Translations under genes and position numbers: made by a program
Shown here: in pieces, positions 26,501 to 35,102 of the stretch
Numbering within the stretch: position 1 is the first letter of the stretch
Layout of the letters: each line of letters opens with the position of its first letter
Notes under the pieces: generated by a model
What the model saw: the letters and a program-made list of their open reading frames with translations, nothing else
Told to the model about the DNA's origin: nothing
Databases searched by the model: none
Assembly (NCBI GenBank): GCA_033239005.1
Contig: BSQZ01000010.1
Location: forward strand, 8,498,001-8,562,000
Length of the DNA: 64,000 nt
Source of the DNA: Lamellibrachia satsuma
Lineage: Eukaryota > Annelida > Polychaeta > Sabellida > Siboglinidae
Direction: 5' to 3'

Positions 26501-29098
26501 TAATCGGTTTACATTTGTAAGTTGTCCGTTGTTGGACGAGCACATTTAGGAGTTATAGGTGAAAGCAAACAAATATATTTTTAATTGTAACTTTTTTTAT
26601 TCAAAAACACGATGATATAGCTAGCTTAAGCAGTTTGAGCTATTAAGAATTGCTTGAACAATTGCATAAAAAATTTGGGGAGTTTATCAGAGCTGTCAGT
26701 CTGCAGCAATAAGTCATGTTGAGTAATTCAAAGTTAAAAAAATAATACCTTGAACTTTTGAAGTGTTACACATTATACAACATGGTCAGTTATGTGAGAT
26801 GTGTGGTTATGCTTTGTACCAAAAAAAAAACCAACTTTCGGTTTACATGTCTGCAACAACTCAACAGACCACCTGCTATTATAGGAATGATGAACTGAGT
26901 CATTGTATACCACCGGGGCTCTAAATTTTGAAGGCATTTGTCCTGTAAGACAAGTAGTGAGTCATGCTTACTTTTCTCACCTGAAAACTACAAACGCAGT
27001 GAATTGCTATGACATGATATGACACCCACCTGGATCTATATAATATCCAGGATGATGTTTCTAACAAATATGTTTTAGTGCATTTTCTGAGTGTAGAAGG
27101 AAAAATGTCAACAATTCTAAGAAACAAGATAGCGTTTATCCATTTACCAACTTTTTTGTGTTAAAAAGTAATTCTGCAAAATAAAATATTCTGATCGAAA
27201 GGAAATAACTTATTTACAGTGCACACTTAGACACATATTTTTCATGTTTAAAAATAACTACAGTGCATATTTAGCAAGAACTATATTCTGCATGTAACAA
27301 AGACTGCTGGCACCTAAAATCTCTTATCATATAATATATTAATTATGTTAGTCCAGTATGCAAATATGCAACAAAATAATCTACTGTAAAAATTATTGCA
27401 TTAATAAAACAGAATAAAATAACCATTAAATAATGTGCTTTTCAGTATGACCTACATATACTGCGAATGCAGCTAGACTAAATGACATGACTTCACAAGT
27501 CAAACATTGAGTGATAGTCACACAATAATACTGTAATATGACCTTGCATGGCCACAATTTCATATCAGAAATCTAAAACAAAATTACTAGAAAAGTAATG
27601 CTTCTAAAACAGTGAAATTACACTGTAGAAAGCATTACTCTTCACAGACTGTGAAGAACAAATCCTATACTTTCCACTAATATCCCATAATTTTAAACAT
27701 CCAACTTACATATCGGATTATAGCAAAATAATGCGTATAAAATGTAGTTACTTATAAATACCTGAACAATTACAAAAATGAACTCATGCTTGCAAGTGTG
27801 GGCCTTAAGATTGCAGCTGTAGCTATCAGCATACTTGTGTTAATATAAAGTGGTGATGTGATTATACTACGTTGCATTAATATGTACAACAAAATGTGCT
27901 TAGTACTATAAATATGCATAATTTTTGCCATCGCGCCAAAATCAAGTGGCGTTACACTGGCGTTTGTTATGATAGCTATCTGCTTATGACATTAGATTCA
28001 AATTTTATCCGTTCACGTGTAGCAATAATGTTAAAAATTCAACACATAAGACGGGTATATATATCAAAAGTGTGGCTATGTAAGGGGTCATTTAAATGAG
28101 GAACGGTGACAGCGGGTTTGTGTTTTCAGCGGAACAGCGTTGCTGTCCTAGTGAGTAAGCGAGTTTCTAAAATGCTACATGCAATACCTGGTGACTACAT
28201 TGGCAGTAGTCACATGGTGGAAAGAAAGCAGTGATAAGTGCGACATCGGAAAAAATTTTAGATTCCACTAAACGTTATTTATTTTGGGTGTCAACGATTC
28301 AAAACCTTTCAGTCTTTTTATTAAAATGAACATTACATGTTTTATATTGCAATGGCATGAACTTGTCCAGTGGGACAAGTGTCCAGGATTATGTACTTGT
28401 CCTACACTGTCACTGGACAAGTTTTATTGATGAGCCCTGATCGCACTCATGTGATATAGCAAAACATACATTTGTGACTCACTGCAAACCACATATAAAT
28501 TGCCAAAGTAAGGAGGTTTTTGTAGCATGTCACAAGACTGGATATAATAGCCAGGCACATGACCATTCAATGACTCAGAGTCCACACTGTAACAATTATA
28601 CACTCGGTCATCTGACTCGACAAAGCATTGTTGAAAACTGTAAATAGTGGAAGAAATTAATTAGGTTGTCATCAACCGATCAAATAAAATATATTGTCTG
28701 CATTGATGTATGTTTGCATATTGATGATTTATGAAAACATTGCATTTTATTTGCAGTGGCAAGATAGTTATTTCTTGAGTTGCCTTCAGAAATTAAACCA
28801 ACTAAATTTCTTTCAACTGATGCACACGCAAGCCTGCACACAAGCACCCACGAAAAGCAACAACGCGTGTGAAGACGGAGTGTTGATATATCATGCATTC
28901 TTGTTATTAACCTTGTGATTCTTGCCCGCTCTTTACTAGCCTAGCCCTAGGTGGGCAGCAGATTCAGCAGGTAAAACGTACCTCTTGTATCTTCTTGTGG
29001 ATCTGTGATTTAAAAACCGGTATCAAAACGCATCCTGCTAGCAACAGCACCGCTCCAACGATGCCAAATACCACCAAAATAATAGTCAACACTTTCAT
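3368..29098 (-). CDS. CD36-family class B scavenger receptor (SCARB/LIMP-2-like), multi-exon gene
   Basis: Eleven coding exons were placed by reading the minus strand; in genomic order from the 5' end they are 29098-28982, 25122-24958, 24360-24220, 23715-23536, 22701-22604, 21624-21515, 21235-20987, 20109-19994, 19545-19471, 5803-5639 and 3496-3368. Family members are two-pass glycoproteins that bind or transfer lipids, lipoproteins or lysosomal cargo. The translation shows an N-terminal membrane anchor (about residues 5-28), the motif YRQFWVFDV, WGYNDSL, CNMINGTDGT, the cysteine-rich segment DICRSIY...NAGFC...NNC...SEC, PHFYEG and AIEGMNPQKE, then a second hydrophobic segment and an acidic tail. 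All are hallmark positions of the CD36 family. Exon phases match at most junctions. The placed exons give about 514 codons, close to family length, but a short exon before the C-terminal membrane segment is missing. The 11.8-kb tandem array lies in that intron. Assignment to a particular paralogue (SCARB1, SCARB2, CD36) is not safe from sequence alone. Confidence 0.93.
3497..5278. other. last intron of the receptor gene with unclassified repeat matter
   Basis: Mostly AT-rich. Around 4180-4310 and 4945-5010 related blocks recur in direct orientation ('aatttaataatagta' next to 'gtgccaaata' and 'agggtggca'). They bracket about 650 bp of more GC-rich sequence (4550-4900), which suggests an inserted element of unknown class. 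A small hairpin with arms 'cgaatatgca' / 'tgcatattcg' lies at 4423-4451. Confidence 0.35.
3822..3888. repeat. dispersed repeat, copy A
   Basis: Matches 6478-6562 in the same orientation, sharing 'aatcagcat', then 'agtatac'/'caatatacatg' blocks and 'caagggttgatcgatacta'. Family unknown. Both copies sit in introns of the receptor gene. Confidence 0.6.
5279..5590. repeat. about 26-bp degenerate minisatellite next to an exon
   Basis: Ten or more imperfect units based on 'gacactgataatttgatatg' plus 'accctg'. The array ends within about 50 bp of the donor of the membrane-segment exon (5639). The last units ('ccctggacac', 'cttggacactggg') grade into the intron start. Confidence 0.8.
5639..5803 (-). 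CDS. CD36-family exon with C-terminal membrane segment
   Basis: The acceptor is TTTGCAG|TCC. It encodes SAEISNSLANELQSKLFEPI, then a hydrophobic span IGVGGFILLVVIIIFIVMAL and a basic stop-transfer RSKKE. Position and character match the second membrane helix of the family. The donor GAG|GTCAGT (phase 0) leads into an intron that starts with a minisatellite. Confidence 0.9.
5940..6075 (-). repeat. SINE-like fragment with tRNA-like head
   Basis: Read on the minus strand, 'tggtagagcgtcagactg' resembles an A box. About 35 bases later 'ggttcaaagagt' resembles a B box, then 'acctggcaatagacagtg'. This is the pattern of a tRNA-derived SINE head. It is too diverged to be a functional tRNA and no cloverleaf was verified. 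Confidence 0.45.
6478..6562. repeat. dispersed repeat, copy B
   Basis: Partner of 3822-3888 (see there): shared 'caagggttgatcgatacta' and flanking blocks, same orientation. Confidence 0.6.
6758..7071 (-). mobile_element. tRNA-derived SINE, minus orientation
   Basis: Read in reverse, it has a tRNA-like head (gtagtgattagaacgtcgg, ccctcaattgagagaacc), then 'cccacgttgccacagttc', 'gctgtataaataagtac', 'gatggctgaatacttcc', and a tail 'aaagcgctttgagcggtc' ... 'tataagaacata'. The same series of blocks, in the same order, makes up the SINE at 39434-39765, so the family is established within the window. The head of this copy and its unique left flank also appear inside the giant array. Confidence 0.85.
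12705..12808. repeat. SINE-head insert inside the array, copy 1
   Basis: A non-satellite segment interrupts the array and matches 6981-7087 almost base for base. It includes the SINE head and also the flanking 'aaatctaacttagtaa', which is not part of the SINE. So this is a captured piece of the local flank, not a fresh SINE insertion. Confidence 0.9.
16477..16580. repeat. SINE-head insert inside the array, copy 2
   Basis: Identical in content to the insert at 12705-12808 and 3772 bp downstream of it, with matching satellite variants on both sides. It was amplified as part of a large duplicated block. Confidence 0.9.
19236..19470. other. intron between array and receptor exon 9
   Basis: Nothing recognised. 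Read on the minus strand, it does not contain the expected next receptor exon. Confidence 0.5.
19471..19545 (-). CDS. CD36-family exon 9, no normal splice donor
   Basis: The acceptor is TTGCAG|TTC. It encodes FTGNVLNVAKRLQMNVYLKK then LFVLK, corresponding to the 'lTG..l.aakrlQin..v' region. The frame then meets AAG TAG. No GT dinucleotide lies at the expected place: the sequence reads CTCAAG|TAGGAA where CTCAAG|GTAGGAA would be a normal donor. This may be a one-base assembly or sequencing error, or a real splice-site loss. Confidence 0.8.
19994..20109 (-). CDS. CD36-family exon 8
   Basis: The acceptor is TTCAG|GT, completing a Gly codon. It encodes APIVMSQPHFYEGPSYSAA and then IEGMNPQKENHQTFFDIEP, matching the 'PHFy.a...l..aieGl.P..e.H.t..di.P' block. 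The donor CCT|GTGGGT (phase 0) gives DIEP followed by FTG from exon 9, as the family requires. Sliding the donor 4 bases would break this. Confidence 0.93.
20538..20593. repeat. (TA)n microsatellite
   Basis: About 28 TA dinucleotides in the intron between receptor exons 7 and 8, next to a (taa/tag)n-like stretch at 20605-20650. Confidence 0.97.
20987..21235 (-). CDS. CD36-family exon 7: core ectodomain
   Basis: The acceptor is TTACCAG|AT. It encodes 82 full codons, starting after the Asp completed with exon 6: GTMWYPFVKKTDTLYVFSSD, CRSIYAQYD, RFVPAEGVFAS, NAGFCTPKNNCLDSGVLNVS, EC. These are the most conserved stretches of the CD36 fold, with the cysteines that form the family disulfides. The donor is AAAG|GTGTGC, phase 1. 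Confidence 0.95.
21515..21624 (-). CDS. CD36-family exon 6
   Basis: Encodes RSCDKDLLMYHDNEPNVCC and then WTSKQCNMINGT, the conserved 'CN.i.GTDG' block. The proposed acceptor ATCCAG|T keeps phase with exon 5 but has a poor pyrimidine tract. A better-looking TTTTTAG lies 25 bp upstream, but it is out of phase with the exon 5 donor. The donor G|GTGGGT is phase 1, and the split codon becomes Asp with exon 7. Confidence 0.8.
21625..22603. other. intron 5 of the receptor gene
   Basis: No gene signal. An inverted pair, 'ctggtgtagaactgt' / 'cagttgttctacactag', occurs at about 22310-22370 and brackets 'aacactagatggcgacac'. It may be the end of a short inverted-repeat element. Confidence 0.3.
22604..22701 (-). 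CDS. CD36-family exon 5
   Basis: Encodes PTGNGTDDGQYDIFTG and then IAKLGDIDKWNGN, matching the family's 'G..n.g.v..WNG' region. The donor is AACAG|GTAAAG (phase 2). The acceptor TTCTGAAG|CCC has a modest pyrimidine tract but fits phase 0 with exon 4. Confidence 0.85.
22702..23535. other. intron 4 of the receptor gene
   Basis: AT-rich. No repeat family or open frame recognised. Confidence 0.4.
23536..23715 (-). CDS. CD36-family exon 4
   Basis: The acceptor is TTTCAG|GCG. It encodes 60 residues with a lysine/arginine-rich helix, then LFVKHTVKDYLWGYNDSL, matching the 'vkrTV.e.LWGY.DpL' block of the family, and ends KFGLFVG. The donor is GGG|GTACGT, phase 0. Confidence 0.92.
23765..24025. repeat. 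about 30-bp minisatellite, 8 copies
   Basis: Units of the type 'cataaagtcagtgaagcata' + 'tccacaatat' lie in the intron between receptor exons 3 and 4. Two longer sub-blocks ('gaagcatgtcccctacagat') recur, suggesting a two-unit higher-order step. Confidence 0.85.
24220..24360 (-). CDS. CD36-family exon 3
   Basis: Encodes 47 residues, IEDKKNIKFRD through VDIPLL, with SYVQPKSFVFE in the middle and an NGT glycosylation site. The acceptor lies in a run of AG dinucleotides (CATAGAGAG|ATT), chosen because it keeps phase 0 with exon 2. The donor is TTG|GTAGGT. Confidence 0.87.
24958..25122 (-). CDS. CD36-family exon 2
   Basis: The acceptor is TTCTAG|CAT at 25123/25122. It encodes 55 residues, including an N-glycosylation motif (NGS), the family block PVPVYRQFWVFDVLN and GPYTYK near the end. 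The donor is probably TAT|GTACAT (phase 0). The exact last codon is the least certain point because the alternatives here are non-canonical or cut into the GPYTY block. Confidence 0.88.
25123..25543. other. receptor intron 1, exon-2-proximal part
   Basis: AT-rich sequence with no gene or repeat I recognise. Confidence 0.4.
25544..26109. mobile_element. non-autonomous hAT-like element (566 bp)
   Basis: Perfect 17-bp terminal inverted repeats, CAGGGGTGAGATTTAGC at 25544 and its complement ending at 26109. They are bracketed by a direct 'gagta' (25539-25543 and 26110-26114). The ends of the CAGGGGTG type fit hAT elements, although these usually duplicate 8 bp and only 5 are visible. It has no coding capacity. 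The interior repeats 'gtagcc(c)' near both ends. Confidence 0.8.
26322..26392. repeat. dispersed repeat shared with 29297-29365
   Basis: Shares 'gtacacactgttatttt'/'gtacaaactgttattttt' and 'tatgatctaa.caaataaacttc' with the receptor 5' flank at 29297-29365, same orientation. Family unknown. Confidence 0.55.
26911..28440. mobile_element. possible second inverted-ended element
   Basis: The left end 'ggggctctaaattttgaagg' with 'catttgtcctgtaagacaag' is mirrored at 28355-28440 by 'acaagttttattgatgagcc' + 'ctg', whose reverse reads cagggctcat..., with 'acttgtcc' motifs inside. This looks like degenerate terminal repeats of a 1.5-kb element in receptor intron 1. No clear target-site duplication was seen. 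Confidence 0.4.
28982..29098 (-). CDS. CD36-family exon 1: start codon and N-terminal membrane anchor
   Basis: Starts ATG at 29098 and encodes 39 residues beginning MKVLTIILVVFGIVG. The hydrophobic stretch continues to about residue 28 and is followed by a basic/polar region ending HKKIQE. The donor is GAG|GTACGT, phase 0. An uncleaved N-terminal anchor of this size is typical of the family. Confidence 0.9.
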
Positions 29099-29370
29099 GA
29101 CGTTGTCACATCAATGACAATGCCAGTAGAAACTTCCGAAGCGACGTTTTACGATGAGATTCTCATCGCTAGCCAAACCGAAACATTGCTCATGTGATGC
29201 TTCGGTTCCGGTTCACTTCGGCAGCGATACCTCATCGGAGGTCAGACCACAGTTGACAGTTTATTGTTTCACGCCCTCCGTGGATCATCAAAACTATGTA
29301 AAATATGTACAAACTGTTATTTTTACTCTGTATATATGATCTAAGCAAATAAACTTCGATTCACCATGGA
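29099..29370 (-). promoter_or_regulatory. presumed 5' UTR/promoter region of the receptor gene
   Basis: Sequence directly upstream of the minus-strand start codon. It is locally richer in CG than the surroundings and has internal inverted motifs: 'cgatgagattctcatcg' at 29150-29166 is a near-perfect palindrome, and 'cttccgaagcg' recurs as 'cacttcggcagcg'. No TATA box could be assigned with confidence. The role is inferred from position. Confidence 0.4.
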
Positions 29371-29460
29371 CCACGTGGGTGCATGAATACATGGCTATTT
29401 TTGTAAATATTGACGGGCATCTTACGTCGAAGCGTTTTAAAAGAGCTGGAGGTATGTGAT
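29371..29460. repeat. dispersed repeat, copy A
   Basis: About 90 bp shared with 38199-38289 in the same orientation: 'gcatgaatacatggctattt', then 'cgttttaaaagagc' and 'ggaggtatgtgat'. A third, partial copy of the last motif is at 37549-37562. Confidence 0.75.
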
Positions 29461-29588
29461 TTTTACAAAACACGCTATATTTTACGTTTTCATGAGGCAT
29501 TGCGGGTAAATTATATATTGGCAAACTGAGAATCATTGCCATTATTTATTGAACAAAGATTTTATTATAATTCCTGCAGAACCATCTT

Positions 29589-29712
<124 letters not shown>

Positions 29713-30148
29713 TATACTCTATTACACAACCGGCAGAAAACATATAACACATTGTTTTGATTTTTTACTATATTACAAAGGTAATTCTTAAAAAAAAATT
29801 TATCTTGATAATGTGTTCTGCCAGTTGTATATACGATAAGAGAAGAATAAACTGCAAACAACAATTAAAACCTTATTTGGCTAGCATATTTACTTACATA
29901 TATCCTTCTTCCAAATGAAAAAAATATGCAAAGGGCCGTCAAAGATACAAAAACGATTTATAAGTTAAAAAGAGAAATTTAGAAAGAAGCATGCTTTATC
30001 CATGAATAACAATGATTTTGAGGTATGTGATTGTTGTAAAAGTGAACTTCATGCAAGTAAATTGTAGTTATAACTACAGTATTCATTTTTACAAATAATA
30101 TCAATGGACAAATTAAAAATCTTGAAAAAAACAACAAGACCTTGGAGA

Positions 30149-30243
30149 GATGCTTATTAACCAAATGATATACATTTATTTAAAATACACTACAATAACC
30201 AGTTCAAAACAAACGGAATTATGTAATTCTTGTAAATATGCGG

Positions 30244-30312
<69 letters not shown>

Positions 30313-30330
30313 TATATATATATATATATA

Positions 30331-30372
<42 letters not shown>

Positions 30373-30458
30373 TATTTACAAGAATTACATAATTCCATTT
30401 GTTTTGAACTGGTTATTGTAGTGTATTTTAAATGTATATCATTTGGTTAATAAGCATC
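30149..30458. repeat. large near-perfect inverted repeat with a (TA)n core
   Basis: The left arm 30149-30240 and right arm 30371-30458 are reverse complements over 88 bp with one mismatch and one 4-bp indel ('attt'). The 130 bp between them are almost pure TA. The whole can fold into one long hairpin. Confidence 0.93.
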
Positions 30459-30462
30459 TTTT

Positions 30463-30479
30463 CTCTCTCTCTCTCTCTC

Positions 30480-30535
<56 letters not shown>

Positions 30536-30670
30536 TGCATGCATGCATACGTACGTACATTCCTACATACATGCATACATACATACATGCATACATACAT
30601 ACATACATACATACATACATACATACATACATACATACATACATACATCCATCCATACATACATACATAG
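30463..30670. repeat. composite microsatellite (CT)n-(TA)n-(CATA)n
   Basis: A run of CT, then about 26 TA, then tetranucleotide CATG/CATA/CGTA steps to 30670. The composite element that follows is inserted next to it; more TACG/TACA steps resume at 35101. Confidence 0.95.
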
Positions 30671-30681
30671 TACTTACATAC

Positions 30682-33600
30682 CAGTGCCCTGCACGGGCCT
30701 ATAATTTGAGCCCAAGCCCAGCTCGCAATTAGCAGTTAGAATCCAGGCTCTCAAAAATGTTTCAAGCCCAGTCCGGCCCAGGCCCGCAAGCTAGAATTTA
30801 GGCCCAGGCCCATCCCAGACCATTAATATTTGACTGAGGCCCGGCCCAGCCTGAACGTTTCAGGCCCAGGCCCGGCCCATACCCATGGTCTAAAGATGGG
30901 TAAGCCCGCAGCCCGCAGCCCATGGCCTGCTAATTTTTTTAAAAGATAAACCTATTATCTTATAATAAAAACCAAACACAAATAAACTGTAATACATATG
31001 TGTTGTTTTATTAAATAACATAAAAAATAATATATGAACATTGTATAATGTCTACTAGTCTACGACTGTACTGCGTGCTGGACGAGTTCTAGAAATCCAG
31101 TACAACCAACTGCTTCAAACGGACGAATATACTGAAGAAAAATGGTAAACTTTTTATTGTCATTTCTATTAAGTATCATAACATATTTTTATATTAGCTT
31201 TAATTTATTGGCTTATGGTTAGGGTAGGAGATTTGTTTATCTTAACCATAATGCAAACCATAACCCTAATTTAAGTTGTTAATTGAATTAGGTCAACTAA
31301 GTTAACTTAATTTAATTAATTAATGTTACCAGTAATGGCAGTTAATTTCGTATTAATTGATATTTCAATTAAATGTCACCCACTGGCACTGACACCCAGT
31401 GGCATTTCCAGCAGGCCTGCAGTCACTAGCCTGAGACAGATCAGGTTCAGACATGTGTGAATTAGTACAAGTGTATATGAATCAATACTGGGGAAATTGT
31501 ACACACCAAACAGTAGAAACTAGATAACACATTTGAAAAATACCAACTATCAACTGGGATCACTGGGCAGTGAGAAGGTAGTAGTAGAATTGCAGATATC
31601 AGACGATAACTGGCAGGACCCGCGACGAGCACGCTTCTACCACTAACGGACGTCAACAACATCGAGATTTTGAGAGTAGATCTCAGCGGTATCTCCGTGA
31701 CGTCAGTCTACAAACCACCCGGCGAACTGTTCTCATTTGATCAACCACCGACTATGGTAGGAAACCAACCACAGGTGATCATCGGAGATTTTAACAGCCA
31801 CAGTTCGCTGTGGGGCTATGCCACAACGAACACTGACGGCGAACTGGTAGAAGACTGGGCTGAAATCTATGCTGTAAGCCTGATCCACAACCCAAAACTT
31901 CCCAGTTCCTTCAACAGCGGCCGATGGCGACGAGGGTACAACCCAGACCTCATGTTTGCCAGCAACCGAATCGCCGGTTGCTGTAACAAGTTTGTGATGA
32001 ACCCAGTACCTCGCTCCCAACACCGACCCATTGGAGTGCAAGTGAATGCAGCTGTCATTGTACAAACTGTACCATTCCGGCGACGATTCAACCTCAAAAA
32101 GGCAAACTGGGAACAGTTTGCGCAGCAGCTGGATGTAGCAGTGGAAAACATCCCTGCCACAGCCGAAAACTACGACCAATTTGTAAAAGTCTTACGAAAA
32201 GTTGCTAGAAAGAACATCCCCCGTGGGTGTAGGAGGAACTACGTCCCAGGTCTGACAACTGAGACCACCGAACTGTACAAACAATACACAGAGAAATATG
32301 AATCAGATCCCTTCGCAGAGAACACCCTCACACTGGGGGAGGAGCTGATAAACTCCATCTCAGAGGAGCGCCGTAAATCATGGCAGACTCTGATCGAATC
32401 AACGGACATGACACATAATAGCAAGAATGCTTGGTCAACAATACGCAAACTCTGCAACGACCCACGCAAGTCAAAACAGCACTACAACACCACTGCGAAC
32501 CAAGTCGCACACCAACTCCTAACCAACGGAAGAGTACCGAATAGACAGCCGAAGGTACGTATCAACCGACAGCGGTACCCAGACGATCCGGGTTTCACGA
32601 GAGCTTTCACGGCAGATGAGCTCGGCGTCGGTATTACTGCATTGAAGAAAGGCAAAGCACCCGGCCTGGACGACATCCAAACAGAGCTGATCAAACAGCT
32701 AGGACCAAAGGCACGGCTTGGCTACTACGTTTTTTCAACAGCTGCACCGCGAGTAAGAAAATCCCAAAGCTCTGGCGACAGGCTAAGGTAGTGGCAATAC
32801 TAAAGCCCGGGAAGGACCCATCTGAGGCAAAGAGTTTCCGACCGATTTCCCTGCTCTGCCACACATACAAGCTGTTTGAGCGGCTCATACCGAATAGACT
32901 AGCGGCACATGTTGATAAGAAACTCATCACGGAACAAGCCGGTTTCCGCCCTGGAAAATCGTGTACGAGCCAGCTACTCAACTTGACAGAGCATATAGAA
33001 GATGGTTACGAGAAATGCCTGATCACCGGTGCTGTCTTTGTAGACCTGTCTGCTACGTACGACACGGTCAACCACCGACGCCTCCTCAGCAAAGTGCTGG
33101 AGATGACTGGCGATCTCCATCTGACCGACCTGATACGCACAATGCTCGAAAGCCGACGTTTCTTCGTGGTGCTGAATGGTAAAAAGAGCCGTTGGCGACG
33201 ACAGAAAAACGGACTACCACAGGGAAGTGTACTGGCACCGATGTTATTCAACATCTACACCAACGACCAGCCCGTGCACACTGATACACAGAGTTTCATA
33301 TATGCGGACGACTTATGCATTGCATCGCAAGAAAAAGATTTCAATAACATCGAAGTAAATCTGATGTCTGCACTAAGTATCTTGTCCACATACTACGACC
33401 TCAACCAACTACGCGCAAACCCATCTAAGACGCAGGTGTGTGCTTTCCACCTGAGGAACAGAGACGAGAATTAAACGTTGTTTGGAATGGGACCCGTCTC
33501 AACAACACATCAACACCAGTGTACCTCGGCGTTCATCTCGATAGAACTCTCTCCTTTAAGACACACATACAAAAAACCAAGATGAAAGTAAACGCAAGAA

Positions 33601-35102
33601 ACAACATCATCCGTAATCTTGCCAACTCGAAGTGGGGGTGCAGAGCATCAACTTTAAGATCTAGTTGTCTCGCTCTCTGCTACTTAGCTGCCGAGTATGC
33701 CTGTCCGGTATGGGAAAGGTCCACAAACGCAAGCAAGTTGAACCCTGCTCTACATGACTGCTGCCGAATCATCTCAGGCTGCCTCAAACCGGCGAACGTC
33801 GACAGTGTACACTTGCTGGCCGGCATAGCTCCCCCTCAAATCAGGAGAACTGTTGCCAGCCGTATGGAACGATCACGACTAACGACGGATACCAGACACC
33901 AACTGTTCAACCATATGCCAGCTGCTAGCCGACTGAAGTCGCGGAAGAGCCTCATGCACACAGTGACACCGCTCGAGTCGTCTCCTAGTATCACTAGAAT
34001 ACAGATGTGGAACAGCAAAATAGCTGATATACCAGCTTCAAATAAAATGGGATTAGAGGCGGCTGAATCCCTGCCAGCGGGGTCTGACCAAGCATGGCTC
34101 TGTTGGCGTTCTCTGAACCGCCTACGCACTGGCGTTGGCCGTGTTAAAAGTACGATGAGGAGATGGGGATACATTGATGACACCCAGTCTTTGAACTGCA
34201 ACTGTGGGGAACTGCAGACGATGGCCCACCTCCTCTGCTGTCGATTACTGGATGAGGTCTGCACCGCAGAAGACCTCGTCACTGTCACTGAGCGAGCAAA
34301 GGCGTGCGCCCGCAAGTGGCAACACATTGTGTGAAGGACACGAAAGAAGAAGAAGACTGGGCAGTGGGCAGTTGCCAGTGGGCAAGTCATTCAGGCAGGC
34401 AAGATATGGAGGGAAGACAATAGAATGTCCACTGGTAGGGTCAAAGGGTGATACATTGATGGTTCATCACGGCTTGATTGCCTGTGCAAATATGTCTAAA
34501 GTAAACATTTGGGGCTGGCTACTTCCAGCCAAGTGAACTTATGGGGCCATTAAATCTATGCAAAAGGCTACATTCATGCCAACTATATGCACCTGTAACA
34601 TTTGTATTCTGTATGTACTATGTAGTAGTAATATGTACTGTGTAATGTGTGTGCTGTGTATGCAATACTATGCATTGCTCTTATATGAAATGTCTCTATT
34701 AAAAGAATGCACATTACTAATATTATACCACTCTGGCACTGATACCACTGAAAGTCCCATTGTTGAAAAGAGGTTAAACTACATTCCAATATATAGCACT
34801 GGTGTCATTCATAATTCCATGCAAGGTCTCAATTTGCAACTATGTAATACTAAAGAAATAATTTTAAACTTTCATTAACCGGAAATACAATTTATTGTAA
34901 ATTTTTATTAATATAAAAATAAAAAATCTGGGTTTTGTATTAATATTTTTATTAGGTGCAGGCCCAGCTCAGGCACGGCCTGCTCACACTAGGCCCAGGC
35001 TTGGACCAATCCCGATGTGTTTAATATTTTTTTCAACCTAGGACCAGCCCACGGTCTGTGGGCCATGCTTGGGCCCAAAGCCCGGCCCGTGGCAGGGCAC
35101 AT
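30682..35102. mobile_element. composite element with inverted ends, hosting a LINE
   Basis: The left end reads CAGTGCCCTGCACGGGCC. The right end, reversed, reads GTGCCCTGCCACGGGCC and ends at about 35100. Both ends continue into GC-rich subterminal sequence with repeated GGCCCAGGCCC-type motifs (30700-30930 and 34955-35100), unlike the AT-rich surroundings. The element interrupts a tetranucleotide microsatellite. CAG-starting ends with subterminal repeats suggest hAT. The LINE at about 31540-34335 would then be nested inside. A target-site duplication could not be read in the simple-sequence flanks. Confidence 0.6.
31540..34335 (+). pseudogene. non-LTR retrotransposon (endonuclease + reverse transcriptase), decayed
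   Basis: Reading frames 31670-32791, about 32720-33474 and 33438-34334 form one protein broken by two frameshifts (near 32716 and 33465). The first piece carries the end of an apurinic-type endonuclease: VIIGDFNSHSSLWGY, RRGYNPDLMFAS, then FTADELGVGITALKKGKAPG. The second carries reverse transcriptase motifs FRPISLLCHTYKLFERL, VDLSATYDTVNHR, LPQGSVLAPMLFNIYTND and the catalytic FIYADD. The third has YLGVHLDRTLSFKTHI and a C-terminal cysteine/histidine segment (CNCGELQTMAHLLCC). The order fits jockey/I-group LINEs. The endonuclease start is missing, so the copy is 5'-truncated and dead. Confidence 0.88.

Noticed and set aside
33836..34390. 184-codon minus-strand frame
   Set aside because: Antisense shadow of the LINE C-terminal region.
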